Assembly (NCBI GenBank): GCA_036558305.1
Contig: DATBFX010000105.1
Location: 1-34,971 of the forward strand
Length of the DNA stretch: 34,971 bases
Source: DATBFX01 sp036558305
GTDB lineage: Bacteria; Chloroflexota; Chloroflexia; Thermomicrobiales; UBA6265
Direction of reading: 5' to 3'
Shown here: positions 16,172 through 23,540 of the stretch, one piece after another
Position numbering within the stretch: the first letter of the stretch is position 1
Layout of the letters: each line of letters begins with the position of its first letter
Made by a program: the position numbers and the translations under genes
Notes under the pieces: model-generated
The model's input: only the letters and a program-made list of their open reading frames with translations
Told to the model about the DNA's origin: nothing
The model's database searches: none

Positions 16172-16744
16172 CTATGCACGCGGATGGTCCCGCAACCACT
16201 CCACGACGTCCGCCGCATTCCGATCCGGCGGAAAAACCGGATAGAACACGTGCTCGATCACCCCGTCGGCGAGGACCAGCGTCAACCGCTTCGTCAACGT
16301 CATCCCCTCGAAGTCGAACGTCGGCAGCGACAGCGCCCTGGTAAACGCGAGTTCCGCATCGCTCAACAGATCGAACGGCAGGTGCAATCGCTCGACCGCC
16401 TCCCGCTGGTAGTCGGTATCCTGCGTGCTCAACCCGAACACCCGTGCCCCGAGCGCCTGCAACTCCGCGTGGTGGTCCCGGAACGCGCACGACTGCGGCG
16501 TACACCCACGCGCCCCGGGAATCTCGTTCCACCCGACCGGCACCTCCTTGTCCGATCGCCCCGTCCTCGGATACGCATACACCACCGTCCTTCTATCGAG
16601 CATCGCCAGATCGACCCGCCCGCCCGACGTCGCGACCAGCGAAATCGACGGCACCGCACGCCCGACAAGACCGTCGCACGCCCCGTCGTCCTCCGGCACC
16701 GGCAATTCGTCCGGCAATTGGTAGAGATTGTCGGATCGGGCCAT
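16172..16744 (-). CDS. BCP/AhpC-TSA-type peroxiredoxin
   Basis: This thiol peroxidase would reduce hydrogen peroxide or organic hydroperoxides in the cytoplasm. The 190-residue protein shows a thioredoxin-like fold, with VVYAYPRTGRSDKEVPVGW leading into GARGCTPQSCAFRDH. C81 corresponds to the peroxidatic cysteine of BCP-type enzymes and C86 to the resolving one. FGLSTQDTDYQREAVERLHLPFDLLSD follows, as in the redoxin family. The ATG at 16744 has GGGAGG six bases upstream. It is convergent with the small membrane-protein gene ending at 16089 and stands alone, so no regulator or reductant partner is visible. Confidence 0.93.
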   Translation of the reverse strand: MARSDNLYQLPDELPVPEDDGACDGLVGRAVPSISLVATSGGRVDLAMLDRRTVVYAYPRTGRSDKEVPVGWNEIPGARGCTPQSCAFRDHHAELQALGARVFGLSTQDTDYQREAVERLHLPFDLLSDAELAFTRALSLPTFDFEGMTLTKRLTLVLADGVIEHVFYPVFPPDRNAADVVEWLRDHPRA

Positions 16745-17097
16745 TGCGCACCTCCCAACGGGTCGACGTTCGAGCCCGCAACATCGCTCCTCGCAAGACT
16801 ACACCCCAACCGCGTCGTGGCGGACGCGTTGCCAAACCCTCTCAGCGGTTCGCGGGCAGGACCATCCAAGCGTCCTGCTGGGACTGCACCGCCGTTTCGA
16901 CGTTGCGCCCGGCCGGTTCGTCGGTGGCGGCGGCGACGCGGCGGGGGAGGCGACTCCCCCACCGCCCCGGCGCCCTTCGACCGCGCTCCCCACTGACGCC
17001 GCTTCGCGAGCTTGGCCCTGTCCCGTGGGAACCCTTCGCCGCCCTGCGGCGTTCATCGATGCAGACGGAGGGCGTCGTCGCACCAGGAGGAGGAGCC
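16745..17097. other. Intergenic region, no gene seen
   Basis: These 353 bases separate two divergently read genes and should hold both promoters. I see a seven-base stem with a four-base loop at 16943-16960 (GGGGGAG / CTCCCCC). No clear -10/-35 pair stands out on either strand. Open frames here have no ribosome-binding signal and poor composition. Confidence 0.5.
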
Positions 17098-17649
17098 ATG
17101 GTCCCCCACGAACCGCAGCCGACCACCGGACACGTCTCGCGCCGTGCCGCCCTCGGGTCGCTCGCCGGCACCGGCCTTGCCGCCGCGTTCCTGGCCACCG
17201 TGGGGCACGCGGCCGCCCGCGCGCCGGCCACGCCCACCCCGGAGGTGCCGCCGGGGTACAACCCCAACGGGTACTCCCTGGACGGTCCGGGCACGCACAT
17301 CAGCTACGGCACGACGTCGCTGGATGGGCGGCCCACCCTCACCTACCGCGGCACGTACCCCGAGCAGACCTTTCGCGGGGAGGAGATCCACCTGGAGGGG
17401 AGCCGGGCGCTCGTCCGGATGGTCAGCGTGCTCGTCGAGCAGGTGCCCGACGCGCGCGTCGTGTACCTGACCGTGTTGCTGCCGGAGTTTCGGCCGATCC
17501 GGCTCGGCGATCCCCCAATCGCCTTCGAGACGGTGGCGATCCTGACGACGCACCCGACGTCGTTCGCGGGGCCCACGCCGGTCGCCGGCGCGCGGCAGAC
17601 CTACGAGGTGGTGCCGCTGACGGGCACGGCCTCGTTCGCCGTCTCCTAG
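17098..17649 (+). CDS. Tat-exported protein of unknown function
   Basis: The 183-residue product has a twin-arginine signal: polar start, SRRAALG at residues 14-20, a hydrophobic stretch (SLAGTGLAAAFLATVGHAAA) and a likely cleavage after the HAAARA region. The mature part is about 140 residues, rich in beta-strand-like segments, with no cysteines. I do not recognise the domain. The ATG at 17098 is preceded by AGGAGGAGGAGCC. It ends exactly where a truncated cysteine-rich gene begins on the other strand, suggesting that this gene or its neighbour arrived by rearrangement. Confidence 0.8.
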   Translation: MVPHEPQPTTGHVSRRAALGSLAGTGLAAAFLATVGHAAARAPATPTPEVPPGYNPNGYSLDGPGTHISYGTTSLDGRPTLTYRGTYPEQTFRGEEIHLEGSRALVRMVSVLVEQVPDARVVYLTVLLPEFRPIRLGDPPIAFETVAILTTHPTSFAGPTPVAGARQTYEVVPLTGTASFAVS

Positions 17650-17686
17650 CAAGCCGGGCGACGGCATCGAAACGATCGGCGTCCAC
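17648..17686 (-). pseudogene. 5' stub of a cysteine-rich Tat-protein gene
   Basis: Reading leftwards from GTG 17686, the codons give VDADRFDAVARLA, the exact N-terminal leader type of the intact genes at 18930, 24212 and 25194. It is preceded by the same GGAGGAGGG ribosome-binding stretch. After about 13 codons the similarity ends abruptly at the stop codon of the Tat protein gene. It is a truncated paralogue, not a working gene. Confidence 0.75.
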
Positions 17687-17724
17687 GATCTCCCTCCTCC
17701 CGGCGGCGCGGTGCGGACGGGACG

Positions 17725-17767
17725 ACCGCACCAGCGCCTGCGCGGATGTCGAAGGCGAGGACGCGCC
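17725..17767 (-). promoter_or_regulatory. Decayed copy of the cysteine-rich-gene promoter cassette
   Basis: The 14-base box GGCGCGTCCTCGCC (17754-17767, minus strand) is kept, the -35 reads TCGACA rather than TTGACA (17747-17752), and the -10 position reads TGCGGT instead of TACAGT. It lies upstream of the truncated gene stub and is probably inactive. Confidence 0.65.
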
Positions 17768-17797
17768 CCGGTCGCGCCGTCGACCGGGGCGGGCCAT

Positions 17798-17827
17798 GGT
17801 GCCGGCCGGCGGCCGGGGGCCGGCGCC
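17798..17827 (-). terminator. Hairpin behind the 353-residue cysteine-rich gene
   Basis: A ten-base stem with one mismatch (17798-17807 with 17818-17827) and a ten-base GC loop lies about 40 bases after the stop codon. There is no T-run, so termination is a guess from position and stability. Confidence 0.45.
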
Positions 17828-17868
17828 GCGGAGACGACGGTCCCCGTGATCGCTCCCCGCTCGGCTGC

Positions 17869-18930
17869 CTAGCCGCAGCAGGGTTGCGTGCACAGGCGGG
17901 GCTTCGCGGGGTTGCCGGAGAAGAAGGTGCTGCAGACCGTGCCCGCCGGGCAGTCCGCGGCGGACGCGCATTCGCCGACGGCGGTTACGGTGTCCAGGCA
18001 GAGCAGCCCCTGGCTCAGAGTGAAGATGCAGGCGCAGCCCGGGCAGGTCTCGAACGGGCAATCGAGGACGGTCTGGCAGGGCACGAAGCAGCCGCCGTTG
18101 CGGCAGATCTCGCCGGCGGCGCAGGCGACCGGATCGCCGCCGACGCAGGCGCCGCCCTGGCAGGTGTCGGTCTGCGTGCAGCGGTCGCCGTCGTCGCAAG
18201 GCGTGCCGTCGAACTTGCTGGCGTAGACGCACTGTCCGGTGGCGGGGTCGCAGGTGCCGGACCCGGTCTGGCACTGACCAGGGGGCGGGCAGGCGACCGG
18301 GTTGCTCCCGACGCAGGTCCCGCGCTGGCAGGTGTCGGTTTGCGTGCAGGCGTTGCCGTCGTCGCAGGCCTGGCCCTCGTTGATGCTCTGGGCCTCGCAG
18401 CCACCGGTCCGCGGGTTGCAGACGCCCTGCGCGCACGGGCCGTCGAGCCGGCCGCAATTCACCTCGGTGCCGGTGCAGGTCCCCCGGGCGGTGCAGGCGT
18501 CGCCGGTCGTGCAGGGGTTGCCGTCGTCGCAGCGGAGGCCGACCGCCGCCGGGTCGGGCGCCAGGCCGCAACTGCCCTGGGTGCAGGTCGCCACCTGGCA
18601 GCGGGTGCGGGGGCAGCGGGTGCCGCAGCCGCCGCAGTTCTTCGGATCGCTTTGGAAGGCGATCGCCGGGTCGGCGCACGACCGGCCGCAGGCGACGGTG
18701 GGCGCCGGACACTGGCAGACCAGGCGGCCGTCGGCGCCCGTGGCGCACAGCTTGGAGCAGCAGTCGGCGTGCTCGCGGCACAGCTCGCCCGGCATCCGGC
18801 AGGCCACGGCCTCCGCCCCGCGCCGCCCGACCGGGCCGAGGGCGGCGGCGGCGAGGCCGGCCAGGAGGCGCCGCCTGGTGCCGGGCGCGGCGAGCGCCCG
18901 CGCCAAGGCGTCGAAGCGATCCCCGTCCAT
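17869..18930 (-). CDS. Secreted cysteine-rich repeat protein with Tat-type leader
   Basis: The 353-residue protein starts with the family leader MDGDRFDALARALA, then a twin-arginine stretch (RRRLLAGLAAAALG, about 19-32). The mature part opens with a knottin-like block (CRMPGELCREHADCCSKLC, 44-62). Three repeats of the type CDDGNxCTxxDxCxxGxC follow at about 134-159, 189-214 and 245-270, resembling the Dictyostelium CTDC repeat; a final cysteine-rich segment ends CTQPCCG. Cysteines are abundant and mostly spaced for disulfides, which fits an extracytoplasmic protein. The ATG at 18930 has GGAGGAGG upstream, and a clear promoter follows at 18970-18997. No enzymatic motif is visible; adhesion or surface binding is speculation. 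Confidence 0.88.
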   Translation of the reverse strand: MDGDRFDALARALAAPGTRRRLLAGLAAAALGPVGRRGAEAVACRMPGELCREHADCCSKLCATGADGRLVCQCPAPTVACGRSCADPAIAFQSDPKNCGGCGTRCPRTRCQVATCTQGSCGLAPDPAAVGLRCDDGNPCTTGDACTARGTCTGTEVNCGRLDGPCAQGVCNPRTGGCEAQSINEGQACDDGNACTQTDTCQRGTCVGSNPVACPPPGQCQTGSGTCDPATGQCVYASKFDGTPCDDGDRCTQTDTCQGGACVGGDPVACAAGEICRNGGCFVPCQTVLDCPFETCPGCACIFTLSQGLLCLDTVTAVGECASAADCPAGTVCSTFFSGNPAKPRLCTQPCCG

Positions 18931-18969
18931 CGATCCCCCTCCTCCCGGCGGCGCAGTGCGAGCAGGACG

Positions 18970-19012
18970 ACTGTAACAGCCGTTCGCCAGATGTCAACGG
19001 CAAGGACGCGCC
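18970..19012 (-). promoter_or_regulatory. Sigma70-type promoter with conserved upstream box
   Basis: On the minus strand the -35 is TTGACA (18992-18997) and the -10 is TACAGT (18970-18975), 16 bases apart. Immediately upstream lies GGCGCGTCCTTGCC (18999-19012), matching the box at 25263-25276 at 13 of 14 positions. It drives the gene starting at 18930 with a leader of roughly 35 bases. Confidence 0.8.
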
Positions 19013-19528
19013 GTCGGGGCGCCGGGAGCCCCACGTCGCCGCACGACGCGCTGTTCGCTACGGCGACGTTGGCGTGGGCGGCACCGGATCGGGGACGACC
19101 ACGCGCGAAGGTTCCTTGCCAATTCCGCGATCCTCCGCCACCCACCGACCGGCACCGACGGATGCCTGCACGACCCCGCCGGGCCACTCGTCGTTCATCA
19201 CCGCACCCATGACGAGCCACGTCGTGGCCGACCGCGTGGGGTTTCCGGATTCCCGTGCGTCCCCGGAGGGCGAATCGCGTAGTTTGACTGATGCGCGCTG
19301 GCCTTCGGGAGTGTAGGCTGAGGTAGCGTCCGTTACACATGTGGACGCGATCGCGCCGTGCCGACCCGGCGCTCCGCTTCCGGCCGTTCGCCCGTCCGTC
19401 CCGACCTCGGCGAACGACACATTGGCCGAAGGGTCTGTTGTCCCACGCACTGCCGGCCGACCCGAGCCACCACGCGCCGGCCGATGCTCAGCGGATGCCG
19501 AAGCGTGTCCTCCTGCCAGGAAGGGCCG
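19013..19528. other. Intergenic region ahead of the DUF4157 gene
   Basis: No gene is convincing here. A TTGACT hexamer at about 19283 on the plus strand has no -10 at the right distance. Short open frames on both strands (for example one ending near 19058 on the minus strand) show no ribosome-binding site, and I cannot match them to anything. Confidence 0.45.
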
Positions 19529-21568
19529 ATGCGCGATCCGGACCGCAACCCGACAAACCAGCGTGCCGCGCGGCAGCGCGACCCGGCCGGGGTGCCCGAG
19601 GCGCTCGCCCAGGCGCCGACGCCCGATCCCCTGCGCCAGGCAGCGGTGTCGCGATCGTTGGCCCCCCCCGAGGGAGGCGAGGATCCGCTCCGGCGGTTGG
19701 CACCGTCGCTGCGGGCGGAGGCCGTCCTCGCCCGCCAGCGGACCTTCGGCAACGCCGGGGTCCAACGGCAGCTCGGGAGCCCGGCTTCGGACCCCGGCGT
19801 GCCGATGCACCGGCAGCCCGCGGCCACCGAAACCGACGGGCAAACCGCCCAGCCCGGCCTGATCGTCGGCGACGAGGTCACGACGCTCGCCCCGGGCCGG
19901 ATGCGCCAGCGCGACTTTCTGGCCGAGTTGCGCCCAGCCGTGATCTCAGCGGTCGCCGACGTGCTGGCCGGCACCGCCTGGAGCGAGCTGGCGGCCCCGG
20001 AGATCGAGCGCCGGCTGGCGGACCTCCGCCGGCTCGACGCCGCGGCGATGGAGCGGGCGCTGCGCCGCGAAGTCCCCGCGGTGGCGGGAGCGGCCTCGGC
20101 AGCGGCCTACGTTCCCATCGTTTGCGAGCACGTCCGCACCCAGCTCCGCGCGCAGCTCGCGGCGGAATTCGGTCCCGCCGATCCGATCGGCGCGGCAAGC
20201 GGGGCCCTGGCGGATGTCGCCGGGGCGGTGTCGAAGGCCGCGTCGTCGGTGGCGAAGGCGGTGAAAAGTGCCGTCGGCGGCGCCCTCGCCGCCATCGGCG
20301 GGCTCTTCTTCAAACGCCGCCCGGACGTGCCGAGGGCCGACGCGGACCCGACCGCGACACGCTCCCGTCTGGGAGCCGGCCAGGCGCTAGACGGCGGCGT
20401 GCGCGCGGGGATGGAGGCGGCGTTCGGGCGCGGCTTCGCGGCCGTTCGGGTGCACGCCGATGGCCAGGCGGCCGCCCTGGCGGACGAACTCGGGGCGCGG
20501 GCGTTCGCGGTCGGGGAGGACGTGGCCTTCGGCGCCGGCGAGTACCGACCCGGCACGCCGATCGGCGACGCCCTGATCGCCCACGAGTTGGCCCACGTGG
20601 CGCAGCAGGGGGGAGCGGCCGCGACCGGGCCGCTGGCCAAGGCGGAGGGCGGCGAGGGCGCGCTGGAGGAGGAGGCCGACCGCGCGGCGGGCGCGGCGGT
20701 CGCGTCGCTGTGGGGCAGGACCTCCGCCGGGCTGGCGGGGATCAAGCAGAACGCGATGCCGCGCCTCCGAACCGGCCTCAGCTTGCAGCGCTGCGACAAG
20801 AAGGCCGATCCCCTCACGCCGGCGAAGGCCGCGGAGGCACGCGTCGCGTTCCGCGCGAACCACGACCACCTGACCGCCGAGGAGCTGGACCGAATCGAGG
20901 CGGCGATCGCGGCGGTGACACAGGAGAACCTCGACCTCCAGACCTCCTTCTACGACTACTACACCGGCCACGCGATCAGGAAGATGGACGAGGCGAAAGC
21001 GGCCGATTACAGGGAAAAGAAGGGCTACGCGGAAACGTGGCCGGGGAGCGACACCGAAGTCCTCCCCGAAATGCTCGACGCGGGCTTCCCGGCTAGCAAG
21101 CTCGGCACCCTCCTCATCCACGAATACAGCCACACGCGCCACGTCACGGGCGACATCTACGGCTTTGGCGCCTTCCAGGAAGGCGACTCGTACGGCATCG
21201 AATTCTTCCTGGCCGAGCGCTCCGGCGACACGAAACGGGCGGAGGAGATCCTCAACGTCATGAGAGCACCCGGTGGGCTGGTGCGTCGAGAACAGGAGGA
21301 GGAGCTGAAGAAGGAGTTCAGGACCTCGTACGGGACGATGGTCGTGCTCCACGAGGTCATCGACGGGAAGTCGCGGGACGCGCCGCCGCTCGCGACACCG
21401 ACCCCCTTGACGCCGGACGAAGCGCGCTCCTTCGTGGCGCAGCTCGTGTCGCGGAAGAAGGAGAACCACGACCAACGGCTCCAGGAGATCATTGCCTGGG
21501 TCCAGGGCAACTTCAAGAGCATCGAGATGCCGAGTCTCCAGCCGAGGGGTCTCCCGAAACCGTTCTGA
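19529..21568 (+). CDS. DUF4157 protein with a second HExxH metallopeptidase-like domain
   Basis: The 679-residue product starts at ATG 19529 (AGGAAGG four bases upstream). After a polar, proline-rich N-terminus comes a helical region and an Ala/Gly/Val-rich stretch (about 228-263, VSKAASSVAKAVKSAVGGAL) that could be amphipathic. The DUF4157 domain follows (about 279-360: LDGGVRAGMEAAFGRGFAAVRVH ... AHELAHVAQQGG) with HELAH at 352-356. DUF4157 is known from cargo proteins of extracellular contractile injection systems and from polymorphic-toxin-like proteins. A separate C-terminal domain carries LLIHEYSHTRHVTGDIYG with HEYSH at 531-535, a zinc-peptidase-like motif, likely the effector part. 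No signal peptide is seen, and no injection-system structural genes lie in the window. Confidence 0.87.
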   Translation: MRDPDRNPTNQRAARQRDPAGVPEALAQAPTPDPLRQAAVSRSLAPPEGGEDPLRRLAPSLRAEAVLARQRTFGNAGVQRQLGSPASDPGVPMHRQPAATETDGQTAQPGLIVGDEVTTLAPGRMRQRDFLAELRPAVISAVADVLAGTAWSELAAPEIERRLADLRRLDAAAMERALRREVPAVAGAASAAAYVPIVCEHVRTQLRAQLAAEFGPADPIGAASGALADVAGAVSKAASSVAKAVKSAVGGALAAIGGLFFKRRPDVPRADADPTATRSRLGAGQALDGGVRAGMEAAFGRGFAAVRVHADGQAAALADELGARAFAVGEDVAFGAGEYRPGTPIGDALIAHELAHVAQQGGAAATGPLAKAEGGEGALEEEADRAAGAAVASLWGRTSAGLAGIKQNAMPRLRTGLSLQRCDKKADPLTPAKAAEARVAFRANHDHLTAEELDRIEAAIAAVTQENLDLQTSFYDYYTGHAIRKMDEAKAADYREKKGYAETWPGSDTEVLPEMLDAGFPASKLGTLLIHEYSHTRHVTGDIYGFGAFQEGDSYGIEFFLAERSGDTKRAEEILNVMRAPGGLVRREQEEELKKEFRTSYGTMVVLHEVIDGKSRDAPPLATPTPLTPDEARSFVAQLVSRKKENHDQRLQEIIAWVQGNFKSIEMPSLQPRGLPKPF

Positions 21569-22260
21569 TCCGTCGTCGCGAGGCAAGGGCGAGGTCCGCT
21601 ACGACCGAGCGCCTCGCGCGGCGCCGTCGCCGACTTCGGCAAGCTCCCGGCGACGCCGCGGGTGATCGTCCTGGTGGGCGATCGGGACATCGTCTACGGC
21701 GAGAACCCGGCCAAGCAGATCTGGGGCCTGCTCGGCGCGATCCCCACCGGCAACAAGGCCTACATCCGCCTAACCCGGATTCTTCACGCGCGTCGGCGAT
21801 CACCCATTCGTCAGTCCCCCTGAGCTTGCGAAGGGTTTGCCGAGGAATCCCTCTCCGCCAGAGGCACTATGCCAACGGAGGGCACGACGCCTCCGCCGCG
21901 CCCCGGGAGATGCCTCGACTCCGCTCGGAACGACGAATCGCCTTGGTCGCATCCGTGAACAATCCAGGCTAATCGGCGACGCCCACGGGCAGCCGCCGCT
22001 CGTCGCCGACCACTACGTCGCCGAGACGACGACGGTGTACTTCGGGAGGGCTGATCGGCGCGCTCGACACCTTCGACTATGACGGCACCTGGAAGTGGTC
22101 CGACGCCCTGATGGACTGTCGTTTCACGCACAAGAACTGCGCGTACGCCGTCGGCAACACCGCCAAGGAGCGCTTCATGGGGACGTGGAGCGACGGCACT
22201 CCGGTGGCGGCGGCCGTCGATGTCGCCTACCCCGGCACGCCGACGGCCGGCAGTCCCTAG
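21569..22260 (+). pseudogene. Alpha/beta-hydrolase-like pseudogene, truncated, interrupted and frameshifted
   Basis: Three fragments of one protein are visible. The first (about 21620-21773) reads TPRVIVLVGDRDIVYGENP and continues to AYIRL, like the acid-residue strand of an alpha/beta hydrolase. The second (about 21973-22047) reads GDAHGQPPLVADHYVAETTT. The third (about 22049-22260) reads LIGALDTFDYDGTWKWSDAL and ends VAYPGTPTAGSP at a TAG. A 195-bp insertion separates the first two, and one missing base near 22048-22051 shifts the third. The 5' half is absent, replaced by the end of the DUF4157 gene. The exact hydrolase subfamily is not certain. Confidence 0.8.
21774..21968. mobile_element. 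MITE-like 195-bp insertion
   Basis: The element has 15-base terminal inverted repeats that match at 13 positions (left CCCGGATTCTTCACG, right complement CCTGGATTGTTCACG). It is flanked by a four-base direct repeat CTAA (21770-21773 and 21969-21972), and removing it with one CTAA rejoins the hydrolase frame exactly. It has no transposase gene. The CTAA target fits the YTAR pattern known for some IS5-group elements, but the mobilising family is not proven. Confidence 0.8.
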
Positions 22261-22298
22261 TGCAGGATCAGATGACCTGTTTGGTCATGGCGTCCCAC

Positions 22299-22384
22299 GG
22301 GAGAGGTCCTTCGCTGCGCTCAGGATGTTCACCTGAGGCACACTCCCTACCTGAACATCCTGAGCGCAGCGAAGGACCTCTCCC
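22299..22384. repeat. Perfect 33-bp inverted repeat
   Basis: Arms 22299-22331 and 22352-22384 are exact reverse complements with a 20-base loop. The arm core is GGTCCTTCGCTGCGCTCAGG. It begins 38 bases after the stop of the hydrolase pseudogene. It is not built of heptamers and looks like a REP-type dispersed element. Confidence 0.93.
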
Positions 22385-22659
22385 CGTCAGGTCGTCGCCG
22401 ACGGAACATGCCCGAGTCACTCTCCTGATTCCGCACCAGCCGCAGGCACGCGGTGGGCGCCGGCGGCGGTCATCGACGGCAGGAAGGGAGCGAGCCAGTC
22501 GCCGAACCCATGGCCTGGCACCGAGTCAATGGTTAGGGGGACCGACCGACGCCGGTTGCAGCCCATCGTCAGGTTTGCGTAGATACCGCCGAGGCAAGCG
22601 TTGGCGACCGACCGGGGCGGTGCGAGGATGCCGCCCCGACTCCTGGTGGGAGGGCGACC

Positions 22660-23157
22660 ATGGCGGACCCGTCTCGGCACCTCGGAACCGACCACCTCGC
22701 GTGCGCGTCGTGCGGCGCGCCGCACCACTTCGACCCGGGCACCAAGCGCGACCCCTTCCACCACACCTGGCCGGTGCGGTGCGACGCCTGCGGCACGGAG
22801 GTGCTGGCGCCGCCGGCCGCCGCCGCAGCCGCCGTCGCCCCCCGGTTCGCGGCAGCCGCCCGCCCAAAGCGCCTCTACCACGGCCGCGGCTTCGCCCAGG
22901 CGTTCCGGTTCGCGATCGAGGGGCCGAACGACCCCGCGGTCCGCTTGCACCACGGCTTCCGCGGGGCAGACTCGCCGCACGCCTGGGTGGAGGTCGGCGC
23001 GGTCGCCTTCGATCCCGAGTGGCAACGGTTCTACGACCGGGATGACTACTTTCGGGCGCTGGGGATCGTGCCCGTGCTCGCCTACACGCCGGAGGAGGCC
23101 GCCTACCGCTTCGTGGCCGAACTTACCCCCGGCCCGTGGCCGGAGTTCTTCGGGTGA
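22660..23157 (+). CDS. Zinc-ribbon protein with a HAWVE/FDP C-terminal domain
   Basis: The 165-residue product opens with a four-cysteine zinc ribbon (C15, C18, C41, C44: CASCG and CDACG). An Ala-rich linker (51-67) leads to a C-terminal domain that contains FRFAIEGPND, PHAWVEVGAVAFDPEWQRFY (107-125) and a final acidic helix. The HAWVE...FDP pair recalls the His/Asp part of papain- or transglutaminase-like folds, but no cysteine is found where the nucleophile should be, so it would be inactive or a different fold. ATG 22660 has GGGAGG six bases upstream. Function is unknown. Confidence 0.8.
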   Translation: MADPSRHLGTDHLACASCGAPHHFDPGTKRDPFHHTWPVRCDACGTEVLAPPAAAAAAVAPRFAAAARPKRLYHGRGFAQAFRFAIEGPNDPAVRLHHGFRGADSPHAWVEVGAVAFDPEWQRFYDRDDYFRALGIVPVLAYTPEEAAYRFVAELTPGPWPEFFG

Positions 23158-23339
23158 CCGCCGCGAACCCGCGGGTTACCCCCAGCGGCGCTCCCGTCCG
23201 TACGCCGCCGCGTAACCGATTCCGAGGGAAGGAGCGCCACCGGGTGCCCACCTGATCGCCGCCGGCACTGCCGGCGACCAGGAGGCAGCTATCCGTGGCG
23301 CTCCCCGCGCCGATCCCGCTCACCTGACTCACCACCCAT

Positions 23340-23400
23340 CCTCTCGCAAGCGCAGATCGACGACGCGATGGCGAAGGCGGTCGAACCGCGCCGGCGGACC
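23340..23400 (-). pseudogene. Possible relic of a further cysteine-rich leader gene
   Basis: Downstream of the promoter at 23416-23443 the minus strand reads RFDRLRHRVVDLRLRE and then soon stops, recalling the DRFDALARALA leader of the intact paralogues. The start codon and twin-arginine part are not recognisable. The match is short, so this is a tentative call. Confidence 0.35.
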
Positions 23401-23415
23401 GTTCGGGACCCGACG

Positions 23416-23443
23416 ACTGTAGCAACGATCGTACATCCGTCAA
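23416..23443 (-). promoter_or_regulatory. Orphan promoter of the cysteine-rich family type
   Basis: On the minus strand TTGACG (23438-23443) and TACAGT (23416-23421) are 16 bases apart, the same geometry as at 18970 and 25234. The upstream GGCGCGTCC box is missing. No intact gene follows on this strand before 23157. Confidence 0.6.
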
Positions 23444-23540
23444 CACCCGGGCCGTGGACCGACCCCGGCACCCCCCCACCCACGCGCGGACCGGCGTCGG
23501 GGAACCGGTCCCGGCCGGTCCGATCGCGCTGAGCGGGCGG

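Noticed and set aside
17423..19212. Long open frames on both strands overlapping the 353-residue cysteine-rich gene
   Set aside because: The cysteine-rich frame has the promoter, ribosome-binding site and paralogues; the others are low-complexity translations of the same DNA.
19529..21568. Evidence for a nearby contractile injection system
   Set aside because: DUF4157 alone is not proof; no sheath, tube, baseplate or AAA ATPase gene is present in the window.
20387..21586. 399-codon open frame on the minus strand opposite the DUF4157 gene
   Set aside because: No domain and no ribosome-binding site; the plus-strand frame has two recognisable metal motifs.
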